Of a DNA stretch of 55,407 nt, positions 1 through 7,694 are shown piece by piece. Both the position numbers and the translations under genes were made by a program. The stretch is from Lachnospiraceae bacterium (GTDB lineage: Bacteria > Bacillota > Clostridia > Lachnospirales > Lachnospiraceae), in assembly GCA_019421365.1 (NCBI GenBank), contig JAHZFJ010000028.1:1-55407 (forward strand), written 5' to 3'. The stretch's first letter is position 1. Each line of letters opens with the position of its first letter. The notes beneath the pieces were generated by a model, which did no database searches, had not been told where the DNA came from, and saw only the letters and a list, made by a program, of their open reading frames with translations.

Positions 1-53
1 AGAGCACTTGACTTTTAATCAAGTTGTCCGGGGTTCGAACCCCCGATGTCTCA
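1..53 (+). tRNA. tRNA-Lys (anticodon UUU), 5' end missing
   Basis: The 3' two-thirds of a tRNA. The anticodon stem-loop CTTGA-CTTTTAA-TCAAG gives anticodon TTT. The T-arm CGGGG-TTCGAAC-CCCCG is perfect, followed by the 3' acceptor strand ATGTCTC and discriminator A. The acceptor 5' strand and D-arm lie before the window. CCA is not encoded. Confidence 0.95.
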
Positions 54-72
54 TTAAAGACTGAAGTGAAGA

Positions 73-106
73 GAACCCCGTGGGTTCAGAAGCTCCGATG
101 TCTCAT
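73..106 (+). repeat. Remnant copy of the tRNA-Lys 3' end
   Basis: Between the two tRNAs, the 12 bases CCGATGTCTCAT (95-106) repeat exactly the end of the tRNA-Lys gene (43-54). Just before them is a small hairpin, GAACCC-cgt-GGGTTC (73-87). The spacing suggests a decayed tandem tRNA copy or slippage during tRNA-array growth. It cannot fold into a full tRNA. Confidence 0.5.
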
Positions 107-108
107 AT

Positions 109-188
109 GCGGATGTGGCGGAACTGGCAGACGCGCTAGACTTAGGATCTAGTGGGAGACCGTGCAGGTTCAATTCCTGTCATCCGCA
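109..188 (+). tRNA. tRNA-Leu (anticodon UAG)
   Basis: Complete class II tRNA. The acceptor stem GCGGATG (109-115) pairs with CATCCGC (181-187), with discriminator A at 188. The anticodon loop CTTAGGA between CTAGA and TCTAG gives anticodon TAG. A long variable arm and a normal T-arm are present. CCA is not encoded. Confidence 0.96.
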
Positions 189-194
189 GTATAG

Positions 195-234
195 AGTTCT
201 TAAATTTTGATATCAAGATTTAAGAGCTTTTTTT
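195..234 (+). terminator. Rho-independent terminator of the tRNA cluster
   Basis: A 15-bp imperfect stem (195-209 with 214-228) closes on a four-base loop and is followed directly by seven T. It ends the tRNA-Lys/tRNA-Leu transcript. The 170 bases from here to the next gene hold its promoter region but no other clear feature. Confidence 0.85.
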
Positions 235-404
235 GTTATTTAACTATATCCAAATTCCTTTATGTGATACAATGTATAGTACTGATGCACTTCTACTATT
301 TGAGATAAATTGAAGGTTGAGATACAAATACAAGACTACATGATATACTAGATGGAGTTTGAAAGTAAGAAAGATTTACTATATTTAAAATAGGGGGGAT
401 ACGT

Positions 405-893
405 ATGGAAAGAAGAGATAAAATTAACTATTACCTAGATTTAGCAGAAGTTGTTTCAAAACGATGTACTTGTTTGAGACGACATTACGGAGCTGTAATC
501 GTGAATAATGATGAAGTTATATCAACTGGTTATGTAGGTGCTCCAAGAGGGAGAAAAAACTGTTCTGACTTGGGCATATGTATTCGCGAGAAGATGAATA
601 TACCAAGGGGAGAAAGATATGAACTTTGTCGCAGTGTACATGCAGAGGCGAATGCTATTATCAGTGCTTCTAGAGAAGCTATGTTTGGTAGTTCCCTATA
701 TCTTGTTGGGTTAGATGCAGTAACAGGCGAATATGTTCAGAATTCTAATAGCTGTTCTATGTGTAAGCGTTTGATTATAAATGCAGGTATTGAGAATGTG
801 TATATTCGCGATACAAGTGAAAAATATAGAATGGTTAAAGTAAGTGATTGGATAGAAAATGATGAATCACTTGAAGGAACCTTCGGTTATTAA
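405..893 (+). CDS. dCMP deaminase family protein
   Basis: A 162-aa cytidine/deoxycytidylate deaminase fold protein. The zinc site is H79-A-E81 (motif HAEAN) plus C117 and C120 (SCSMC). H79, C117 and C120 bind zinc and E81 is the proton shuttle. Extra Cys and His residues between 53 and 79 resemble the second zinc site of ComEB-type dCMP deaminases. The usual Pro before the first Cys of PCxxC is Ser here. The family converts dCMP to dUMP for dTTP synthesis. The start follows a G-rich ribosome site (gggggg, 8 bases upstream). The next gene, a Nudix hydrolase, begins 35 bases later, so both may form a nucleotide-pool operon. Confidence 0.88.
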   Translation: MERRDKINYYLDLAEVVSKRCTCLRRHYGAVIVNNDEVISTGYVGAPRGRKNCSDLGICIREKMNIPRGERYELCRSVHAEANAIISASREAMFGSSLYLVGLDAVTGEYVQNSNSCSMCKRLIINAGIENVYIRDTSEKYRMVKVSDWIENDESLEGTFGY

Positions 894-928
894 TATAAGA
901 ATGTACGAACAACATGGAGGAAAGATTA

Positions 929-1492
929 GTGAACTTGATCGATGAGATAAGTAATTATAAACCTTTTAATGAGCAAGAGGTGCAGGATAAAAAGGTAGCG
1001 CTTGATTATATTACTACGTTTCCTAATATCCTTACAAGAGAAAATGAATTTGCGCATATGACAGCTTCTTCTTGGATTGTTAATAGGGATAGAACGAAGG
1101 TATTAATGATATATCATAACATCTATAAATCTTGGGCATGGACAGGCGGTCATGCAGATGGTGAAGAGAACATGCGTGATGTTGCCATTCGTGAAGCAAT
1201 GGAGGAGACTGGAATCAAGAATGTTAAACCTATTCAGGAGGGCATTTTTTCATTAGAATTATTATGTGTGAATGGACATGTGAAGAGAGGAAAATATGTA
1301 TCATCACATATACATATTAATGTTACGTATTTACTTGAAGCAGATGACTCTGAGACATTAGCTATCAAAGAAGACGAAAACAGTGGTGTAAGATGGATCG
1401 CCATAGAAGATGCTGTAGAGATAAGTAATGAAGAGAATATGAGAGAGGTCTATACCAAACTAAATAAAAAATTAACGTGTTTAGAAGATTGA
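929..1492 (+). CDS. Nudix hydrolase
   Basis: The protein carries a complete Nudix box, G-x5-E-x7-REAMEETGI, at about residues 74-96, which binds the metal and catalyses hydrolysis of nucleoside-diphosphate-linked substrates. The substrate cannot be told from sequence. An in-frame ATG at 914 has no ribosome site. GTG 929 has GGAGG eight bases upstream, so 929 is chosen; this gives 187 aa. It follows the dCMP deaminase closely, and the pair ends at the shared terminator at 1515-1610. Confidence 0.87.
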   Translation: MNLIDEISNYKPFNEQEVQDKKVALDYITTFPNILTRENEFAHMTASSWIVNRDRTKVLMIYHNIYKSWAWTGGHADGEENMRDVAIREAMEETGIKNVKPIQEGIFSLELLCVNGHVKRGKYVSSHIHINVTYLLEADDSETLAIKEDENSGVRWIAIEDAVEISNEENMREVYTKLNKKLTCLED

Positions 1493-1514
1493 TAGTACAG
1501 AATTAATATAACAT

Positions 1515-1610
1515 AAAAAAGACATTGTAATGAATGAAGTACATTTCGGATATTAGATGAAATATACCTAACTTTTGGAGTGCACTTATTCATAAAGCAA
1601 TGTCTTTTTT
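1515..1610. terminator. Bidirectional terminator between convergent genes
   Basis: AAAAAAGACATTG (1515-1527) pairs perfectly with CAATGTCTTTTTT (1598-1610). Inside it, ATGAATGAAGT and ACTTATTCAT extend the stem imperfectly. A-run and T-run flanks let it serve the Nudix gene (+) and the hypothetical gene (-). Confidence 0.8.
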
Positions 1611-1612
1611 AT

Positions 1613-2095
1613 TCATTTAATAATATATGGAGTTTCAGTCAATATATTATCCCAGTTATCAATGATGGTATCAAGAGGAAAATGGATACGGATTGTTGGT
1701 AGGTAAGCAAATAATTTAAGATTTGAAGTATATCGAACCTTGTCTATTAGAGCAGCACTTGTATAGTCAATCTCGTAAGAAAAGTGATAATTACCGTCTT
1801 TATCTGTTAAAGAGGTTTTAAAAGAGCCTTTATCAATAGATAAGATTGTAATTGGAATGTAAGAGCAGGGAATGTGATACCCCATATCGTCAATTAGATA
1901 AAGTTTGCCTGTAATATACTGCAACTTACTATCGTTCGTTTGACTATTATACGTAATTTCGTGATGAAGGATGTATCGATGATCTTGTTTATATGCAGTA
2001 TGTGTCGATTCCTTTGTGTAAAGGATATGTGAAGCCATGTTAGTAGTTACATCAGAGTTAGAGTCATGGGTGTTAAAAGCAAGGCATTGTTCCAT
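1613..2095 (-). CDS. Hypothetical protein, possible beta-sandwich domain
   Basis: A 160-aa protein of unknown function. The middle (roughly residues 60-110: TGKLYLIDDMG, then TDKDGNYHFSY) has the pattern of a carboxypeptidase-regulatory/transthyretin-like beta-sandwich, in which 'T(D)xxGxYxF' is typical. No signal peptide or membrane segment is visible. A TTG at 2104 would add three residues, but GTAAAGG sits nine bases before ATG 2095, which is preferred. It is transcribed towards the shared terminator and is divergent from the hydrolase at 2403. The fold assignment is a guess. Confidence 0.6.
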   Translation of the reverse strand: MEQCLAFNTHDSNSDVTTNMASHILYTKESTHTAYKQDHRYILHHEITYNSQTNDSKLQYITGKLYLIDDMGYHIPCSYIPITILSIDKGSFKTSLTDKDGNYHFSYEIDYTSAALIDKVRYTSNLKLFAYLPTIRIHFPLDTIIDNWDNILTETPYIIK

Positions 2096-2402
2096 AGCGT
2101 TCAACCTTTACAATAAATTATTATACTATAGTATATTTGAACATTCTTACTTTGTGAGTATTTAACGAATAGTATGCACAAATTATCAACGTATATGATA
2201 AGAAAGATGTATCTAGGACATGGAAATCCTTATAATATAGAATAGTTCATCTAGAACCTTTCAATAATGTAAGTTTTAAAGAGAGAATTGTAAGCCAAAA
2301 ATATGGTTATACAATTATTTTTTTGGCATAATTAGTATATATGAGGTTAGATTGATGACGGTTCCATGTGACGCCAACGGTCTTAGACAAAGGAGTGATT
2401 CG

Positions 2403-3335
2403 GTGGAGAAATTAAAGCAGATAGGAAAAAATCTTCTCTTTTGGGTACCAGTAATTATTGTGAGTTGGTTGTTCGTTAATTATGTAGTAACCAATTATGA
2501 AAAAGGAATTTATAAGGCACCAGGTGAAATGGTCGAAGTGTACGGTAATAAGATGCACATCTATAGTATTGGAAAGGGCAAGAATACAGTTGTTTTATTA
2601 CCTGGTCTTGGAACTGGAGCACCAACAAAGGATTTTGAACCTTTAGTAAATGAATTATCAAAGAAGAACCGTGTAGTTGTAATTGAACCATTTGGATATG
2701 GATATAGTGAGAGAACACATAGAGAGAGGAATGTTAAGAATATTACGGAAGAGATTCACATGGCTCTAGTGAATATAGGTATCAAGGGCAAGGTAGTTTT
2801 GATGCCACATTCAGAATCCGGGATCTATGCTATCTATTACGCTAATTGTTATCCGGAGCAAGTGAAGGCAATTGTAGGGATTGATTGTACGCTCCCTAAG
2901 ATGAAAGTGTATATCGGAGATTATTATAAGAAGACAACAAAGTTAATGAAGTATGCGACAATATTAGGGATACCTAGGATCGAAGTGACGCTTAATCAAA
3001 AAAATTACATACCTGATAAGAGCAACCATGCGTATTCAAAGAAAGATAGAGAGGTCATTAAGGCTATTACTAAATGGAATCGTTATAATGAAAATGTTTT
3101 AGACGAACGAAAAAATTTAAAGGTTAATATGGAAGCTACTGAGGATATACAACTAAGCGATGAACTACCAGTGTTGTTTTTCTATGCTAAGGGAAGTAAA
3201 GTGGCTGAGGTTTATTATGAATATACAAGACATTCAGTATATAGTGAGTTGGTGAAGTTAGATGGAAATCATTATCTTCACCAAGATTATTATAAGGAAA
3301 TTGCGAAAATGACTATAGATTTTCTTAATAAGTAG
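2403..3335 (+). CDS. Membrane-anchored alpha/beta hydrolase
   Basis: A 310-aa protein with an N-terminal signal anchor (about residues 11-31) and an alpha/beta-hydrolase domain outside the membrane. The oxyanion segment LLPGLGTGAP and the nucleophile elbow MPHSESG are visible, with the probable catalytic His in DGNHYLHQD. The elbow is unusual: the usual G-x-S-x-G reads P-H-S-E-S, so the first Gly is Pro. GTG 2403 has AAAGGAG seven bases upstream and starts just before the anchor. An upstream ATG at 2355 with GAGG is possible but adds an odd N-terminus. The substrate is unknown. The 307 bases before it, shared with the divergent gene, hold AT-rich promoter sequence only. Confidence 0.78.
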   Translation: MEKLKQIGKNLLFWVPVIIVSWLFVNYVVTNYEKGIYKAPGEMVEVYGNKMHIYSIGKGKNTVVLLPGLGTGAPTKDFEPLVNELSKKNRVVVIEPFGYGYSERTHRERNVKNITEEIHMALVNIGIKGKVVLMPHSESGIYAIYYANCYPEQVKAIVGIDCTLPKMKVYIGDYYKKTTKLMKYATILGIPRIEVTLNQKNYIPDKSNHAYSKKDREVIKAITKWNRYNENVLDERKNLKVNMEATEDIQLSDELPVLFFYAKGSKVAEVYYEYTRHSVYSELVKLDGNHYLHQDYYKEIAKMTIDFLNK

Positions 3336-3467
3336 TTTTAAGATAAGATTCTGCAAGTTTTTTATTTACAAATTGCAAAATGAATGGTAATATCTTATTG
3401 GTGATGAAAATGAGAAGGAAAAATGAATTAAAATTATACAATAGGAAACAATTTTATATAGAATTTT

Positions 3468-3493
3468 AAAGCAGACAGATGTCTGCTTTTTTT
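3468..3493 (+). terminator. Rho-independent terminator
   Basis: AAAGCAGAC-agat-GTCTGCTTT followed by a T-run, 130 bases downstream of the hydrolase stop codon. Confidence 0.88.
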
Positions 3494-3564
3494 GTGCTTT
3501 ATTATGGCACAGTAATACAGATACTTAAGCATGTATAGCTATTGAGAAAGGGAGAGATTTAAAT

Positions 3565-4437
3565 ATGAAAAATTCACAGAAAAAATATTTTAAGAATTTA
3601 CTTTATATTTTAGCGGGTAATACAATCTACGCTGCAGCGATTGTAATGTTTATCTTACCAAACGATTTAATAACGGGAGGAACGACTGGACTTGCATTAT
3701 TCTTCAATCACCAATTCAATATTCCAATAACAGCCTTTGTTTCGATATTTAATTTTACCATGTTTATAATAGGTTTCTTTGTACTTGGTAAGAAGTTTGC
3801 CCTAACAACAGTTATAAGTACATTCTATTATCCATTTATATTTGGTATATTAGAACAGATACCTGAACTTCGAGGAATGACTAATGATACAATGTTATCT
3901 GTTATATGCGGTGGTATAATGATAGGTTTTGGTATAGGGATTGTAATACGAGTTGGAGCTTCAACAGGAGGTGTGGATATTCCACCACTTGTACTGAACA
4001 AAAAGTTCTCGATTCCTGTTTCAGTATCATTATATGTCATTGATTTTTCAATCTTATTATTACAAATGCTCTTCTCTAATAGAGAACAAGTTCTATATGG
4101 AATATTATTGGTATTAATATATACAGTTGTTCTAGATAAAGTTTTACTACTTGGTAAATCACAGCTTCAGGTCAAAATAGTTAGTGAGAAATATGAAGAA
4201 ATTAATGATATGATTATTAATCAATTAGATCGTGGTTCTACCCTTATTCATGCTGAAACAGGATTTTGTCGTAACCAAAACCTAATGGTATTGACTGTAA
4301 TCAGTGCTAGAGAATTATCAAAATTGAACCAATTTGTCATGGATATTGACCAGAATGCTTTCGTAATAATTAGTCAAGTTAATGAAGTAAGAGGTAGAGG
4401 ATTCTCGATGCAAAAAGTTTATGTAGAAGATATGTAA
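3565..4437 (+). CDS. YitT family membrane protein (DUF161/DUF2179)
   Basis: A 290-aa integral membrane protein with about six hydrophobic segments in residues 10-200. A soluble C-terminal DUF2179-like domain follows (about 205-285: IVSEKYEEINDMIINQLDRG and the closing VNEVRGRGF). The motif ITGGTTGLAL near residue 38 and GASTGGVDIP near 142 are typical of the family. YitT proteins are common in Firmicutes; the transported ligand is not established. A ribosome site GGGAGAG precedes the ATG. It forms a single-gene unit between terminators. Confidence 0.9.
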   Translation: MKNSQKKYFKNLLYILAGNTIYAAAIVMFILPNDLITGGTTGLALFFNHQFNIPITAFVSIFNFTMFIIGFFVLGKKFALTTVISTFYYPFIFGILEQIPELRGMTNDTMLSVICGGIMIGFGIGIVIRVGASTGGVDIPPLVLNKKFSIPVSVSLYVIDFSILLLQMLFSNREQVLYGILLVLIYTVVLDKVLLLGKSQLQVKIVSEKYEEINDMIINQLDRGSTLIHAETGFCRNQNLMVLTVISARELSKLNQFVMDIDQNAFVIISQVNEVRGRGFSMQKVYVEDM

Positions 4438-4440
4438 TTA

Positions 4441-4488
4441 AAAAAACAATTTTTCTTCGATTAATACGTCGAAGAAAAATTGTTTTTT
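4441..4488. terminator. Bidirectional terminator
   Basis: A perfect 20-bp inverted repeat (4441-4460 with 4469-4488, eight-base loop), with A6 at one end and T6 at the other. It separates the convergent yitT-like gene and the amidase gene. Confidence 0.93.
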
Positions 4489-4491
4489 ATT

Positions 4492-5064
4492 TTATACAGG
4501 TTCTAAACCAAAGTATTCAAGTAAGCCTTCATATATTGCATAAGCAAATTGATATTGATCATCACGTAATTTCTGTGCATCTTCGTAGTTTGTAAGGTAG
4601 CCAAGTTCTACTAATATAGCAGGCATAGTTGTATTACGAAGGACATATAGCGAAGGATTCATACGAACTCCGTTATCTCTTGTACCAACTCTATTAACGA
4701 TGGCATTTAGCACATATTCAGCAAGATAATATGCTTGTGAATATGCCTTTGCAACATAAACTTCTGTACCATTATAACTTGGATTTACACTGGAATTACA
4801 GTGGATACTTATGAAGTAATTAGCAGGCCAGCTATTAGCCATCTCGACTCTAGTACGTAAACTTGAAGTGTTATTATACCCTAAGATTTCGGTTGGACTA
4901 GTTCGTGATGTTCTTGCTTCAAATCTTGGGTCATTATTGAGAATGTCTGCAAGATAGATACCTACGTTGTAAGTTACATCTTGTTCACGCAAGCCATGAC
5001 CCTCAGCACCTGCATTAACGGATTCGGGGTTATGTCCCTGATCTATAAATATTTTAATTGGCAT
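4492..5064 (-). CDS. N-acetylmuramoyl-L-alanine amidase (Amidase_3)
   Basis: A 190-aa zinc amidase that cleaves the bond between N-acetylmuramic acid and L-alanine of peptidoglycan. The domain covers the whole protein. Zinc ligands are H11 (DQGHNP), E27 (LREQD) and H88 (SIHCNS), with catalytic E153 (VELGYLTN). There is no signal peptide and no wall-binding repeat, so it may act inside the cell, be released on lysis, or use another route. The start ATG is preceded by AGAGGAG. The gene is divergent from the two-component system at 5235. Confidence 0.92.
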   Translation of the reverse strand: MPIKIFIDQGHNPESVNAGAEGHGLREQDVTYNVGIYLADILNNDPRFEARTSRTSPTEILGYNNTSSLRTRVEMANSWPANYFISIHCNSSVNPSYNGTEVYVAKAYSQAYYLAEYVLNAIVNRVGTRDNGVRMNPSLYVLRNTTMPAILVELGYLTNYEDAQKLRDDQYQFAYAIYEGLLEYFGLEPV

Positions 5065-5172
5065 GAGATTCTCCTCTCTTATTTATGAATAATATCTCTG
5101 ATATATTTTATTCAAGTAACGAATTATGGTGTTACCTACTTTATAACTATTAAATGGATAATTGCAACAATT

Positions 5173-5214
5173 TTGACACTTTATGTAGTTAAGCTTGTTT
5201 AGGAACAAGCTTAA
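5173..5214 (+). promoter_or_regulatory. Promoter with dyad upstream of the first two-component system
   Basis: TTGACA (5173-5178) is a consensus -35. Downstream, TTAAGCTTGTT (5189-5199) and AACAAGCTTAA (5204-5214) form a perfect 11-bp inverted repeat with a four-base loop, just before the ribosome site AGTAGGAGGA. It can be an operator at the start site or an mRNA hairpin shielding the leader. No good -10 hexamer was found at 17 bp. Confidence 0.5.
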
Positions 5215-5234
5215 AGTAGGAGGACTGCTTTCAT

Positions 5235-5900
5235 ATGAAGATTTTATTAGTAGAAGATGATAAGCGCTTGAGGAAACTTATTCATGACATATTAAAAAAG
5301 GAAGGTTATCAAGGAATAGAAGCTGGTGATGGAAGTGAGGCTTTAAAGATATTCTTTGAGGAACGAGATATTGAACTTGTTATTCTTGATATTATGTTAC
5401 CTTTATTCAATGGGATAGAAGTTTTAACGCAGATACGTAAGTATTCAGAAGTACCTGTTATCATGTTAACAGCTCTTGGGAGCGAGCAGGATGAAATTAA
5501 AGGGTTGAATGCAGGTGCAAACGATTATATATCGAAACCATTTAGTTATGAAGTGCTAGTTGCACGTGTAAATGCAATTATGAGAAAGAAAATTAAAGAA
5601 AATGAGAGCATTATTACCGAAGGCGATATTCAGATAAATCAATTAACTTATGAAGTCAAGGTGGACGAGGAAATAGTAGATCTAAATCGTAAAGAATATC
5701 AGTTATTAACTTACTTAATCTTGAATAAGAAAAGTGTTCTTATAAGAAGTCAGATTCTTGATCAGGTATGGGGGTTTGATTACGAAGGGGACATGCGTAC
5801 AATAGATACACATATCAAGACATTACGAACTAAACTCAAGTCTTGTGGACAATATATTCATACAATTAGAGGTGTTGGATATATGTTTGATCCTATTTAG
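5235..5900 (+). CDS. OmpR/PhoB-type response regulator
   Basis: A 221-aa two-domain regulator. The receiver (1-115) has the acidic pair at E7-D8-D9, phospho-acceptor D52 (VILDIML), and K101 (YISKPF). The winged-helix DNA-binding domain (about 125-221) includes VDLNRKEYQLL and HIKTLRTKL and ends IRGVGYMF. Strong GGAGGA ribosome site. The partner kinase gene begins 39 bases after the stop. Members bind pairs of direct repeats at 11-bp period; such a pair lies just after the kinase gene at 7355-7374. Confidence 0.95.
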   Translation: MKILLVEDDKRLRKLIHDILKKEGYQGIEAGDGSEALKIFFEERDIELVILDIMLPLFNGIEVLTQIRKYSEVPVIMLTALGSEQDEIKGLNAGANDYISKPFSYEVLVARVNAIMRKKIKENESIITEGDIQINQLTYEVKVDEEIVDLNRKEYQLLTYLILNKKSVLIRSQILDQVWGFDYEGDMRTIDTHIKTLRTKLKSCGQYIHTIRGVGYMFDPI

Positions 5901-5939
5901 TTCAAGCTGATTGGGATTAATATGAGGGGGACTTGTAGA

Positions 5940-7340
5940 GTGAAGACGATTGAAAGAAAGTTATTAGTTGTTTTTGGGGGATTTATTATTGCCATAATAT
6001 TAGTGGAATTAATAACGAATAATTTCCTTTTAGAGAAATATTATATAAATGAAAATAAGGAAATCTTCGTTAAGATTAGTAATGACATAAGTACCTATTA
6101 TAATGAGCAGCGAGAAGATTTCGAAGAATATATTACTTCTGTAGATAAAGAAGAAGGTGTTAGTGTTTTTGTTATAGATAATACAGGAAACATTCAGTAT
6201 ACTTCAAGAACAAGGCGCTCTTATGATGAAATATCGAAGAGGATGCGAGAGATTGCATTACAGAACAAGGATATGGAGGGGTATACTTTCGGAATATTTG
6301 AGGATACTTCTTCTTATAAGAGTAACTACAAGATTACACTTACAAAGAGATTAGAAGACGGTAATTATCTAATTCTTAGAAAATCAACAAAGGGTGTACA
6401 AGATAGTGTTGATATTGCAAATCGTTTCTATATTATAGTGGGAATCTTCATCATATTCATTGGTGGAGGAATTGCAATATATCTATCCAAGCGAATTACC
6501 AAGCCTATTATTGAGATGAGTAACGTAGCAGAAAGTATTGCAAAGCTAGATTTCAGCAAGCAAGTCAGTTATGATGCACCCGATGAAGTAGGACAATTAG
6601 CTACTAGTATCAATACCATGTCGTCAAGGTTAAGCCGAAACATTGAACAGCTAAGAGAAGATATAGAACATAGAAAACAGCTGTTTCGAAATATTACCCA
6701 TGAATTAAAGACACCGATTACTGTTATTAAGGGATATGCAGAGGGACTTCAATATTCAGTCGTAGGTAATATAGAGGATATACAAGAGTATTGTGCTGTT
6801 ATTGTGGAAGAATGTAATCAAATGAATGCATTGGTACACGAAATATTAAGTTATTCGGAACTTGAGTGGAGTAAGATGAATGTAGATAAAACGAGTTTCT
6901 CACTGGAAACATTGATGAATGGTTTAGTGGAAAGATATGAGAATATAATGAAGAGCAAAGAGATTCAATTTGCCTCTCATATCGATTCAGGAGAAACAAT
7001 ATATACAGATTATCAATTGTTAGAGCGATTACTGAACAACTATATGATGAATGCAATTAATCATGTGAATGACTGTAAGAAGATCGTATTAACGGTGAAA
7101 CAATATAAAGAGTTCGTGATCATTGAGGTATTTAATACTGGAGAACCTATATCAGAAGAAGATGAGAGTAAGATTTGGAAAGTGTTCTATAAAGGTATGG
7201 ATTCTGCTAATACAGAGAGTGATAACCATGGATTAGGACTATCTATAGTCAAGACAATATCTGATATCTTACAATTAACTGTTGGATTTAGGAATGAAGA
7301 TGATGGAGTTAGTTTTTACGTGTTAATACCAATAAACTAA
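5940..7340 (+). CDS. Sensor histidine kinase
   Basis: 466 aa: a first membrane segment (about 8-29), an extracytoplasmic sensor region (about 35-160), a second membrane segment (about 162-182) and HAMP (about 183-238). The dimerisation domain follows with phospho-acceptor H254 in THELKTP, then the ATPase domain (YMMNAINHV, GLGLSIV). ATG 5922 lacks a ribosome site, whereas GTG 5940 has AGGGGG nine bases upstream and is chosen. The signal is unknown. It pairs with the regulator at 5235. Confidence 0.94.
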   Translation: MKTIERKLLVVFGGFIIAIILVELITNNFLLEKYYINENKEIFVKISNDISTYYNEQREDFEEYITSVDKEEGVSVFVIDNTGNIQYTSRTRRSYDEISKRMREIALQNKDMEGYTFGIFEDTSSYKSNYKITLTKRLEDGNYLILRKSTKGVQDSVDIANRFYIIVGIFIIFIGGGIAIYLSKRITKPIIEMSNVAESIAKLDFSKQVSYDAPDEVGQLATSINTMSSRLSRNIEQLREDIEHRKQLFRNITHELKTPITVIKGYAEGLQYSVVGNIEDIQEYCAVIVEECNQMNALVHEILSYSELEWSKMNVDKTSFSLETLMNGLVERYENIMKSKEIQFASHIDSGETIYTDYQLLERLLNNYMMNAINHVNDCKKIVLTVKQYKEFVIIEVFNTGEPISEEDESKIWKVFYKGMDSANTESDNHGLGLSIVKTISDILQLTVGFRNEDDGVSFYVLIPIN

Positions 7341-7354
7341 CTTTGACAAATTTA

Positions 7355-7385
7355 TTTCACAAAAGTTTCACAAATACAGTATAGG
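7355..7385 (+). promoter_or_regulatory. Direct repeats TTTCACAAA, probable regulator box with promoter
   Basis: TTTCACAAA occurs at 7355-7363 and again at 7366-7374, an exact 11-bp period, the usual layout for OmpR-family regulators. A weak promoter can be drawn from TTCACA (7356) to TATAGG (7380-7385). The site lies directly downstream of a two-component system and upstream of a short unit ending in a terminator. That the neighbouring regulator binds here is inferred. Confidence 0.45.
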
Positions 7386-7399
7386 ATACGAGTAAACAA

Positions 7400-7518
7400 T
7401 ATCTGTTCAAAAGGAGGGTTGGAAAGCAACAGATATATACTCAAACTCAAACCAATATTTAAATAATTAAATTACTACCACTTTAATCTGTTTTCGGTTC
7501 CTGTGGTAGTATTTTTTT
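7400..7518 (+). ncRNA. Candidate short transcript with sequestered ribosome site and terminator
   Basis: ATATCTGTT (7400-7408) and AACAGATAT (7428-7436) form a 9-bp inverted repeat around a strong AAGGAGGG. A TTG directly after it would open a 15-codon frame; the spacing is too short for normal initiation. A clean terminator, ACTACCAC (7474-7481) with GTGGTAGT (7503-7510) and T7, ends the unit at about 7518. It could be a small RNA or a leader-peptide unit. No known RNA family was recognised. Confidence 0.35.
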
Positions 7519-7573
7519 GTTGCTATTTGGCTATTTATATGACTTTAAGAGACGAAGTACTTACTGATATTAC

Positions 7574-7602
7574 TTGCAGTAATGTCAATTTTTGAATATA
7601 AT
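7574..7602 (+). promoter_or_regulatory. Sigma-A-like promoter of the (p)ppGpp synthetase gene
   Basis: TTGCAG (7574-7579), a 17-bp spacer and TATAAT (7597-7602). The -35 lies inside the dyad ATTACT-tgc-AGTAAT (7569-7583), a possible operator. Confidence 0.6.
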
Positions 7603-7694
7603 AGATATGAGAGGGCATGTATTTTAGGGAGTATGAACTTATGTAGAAGGGATGCTTTTGAGTGGCTTCACATTCAAGAGGTTTGGAGGTTAGC

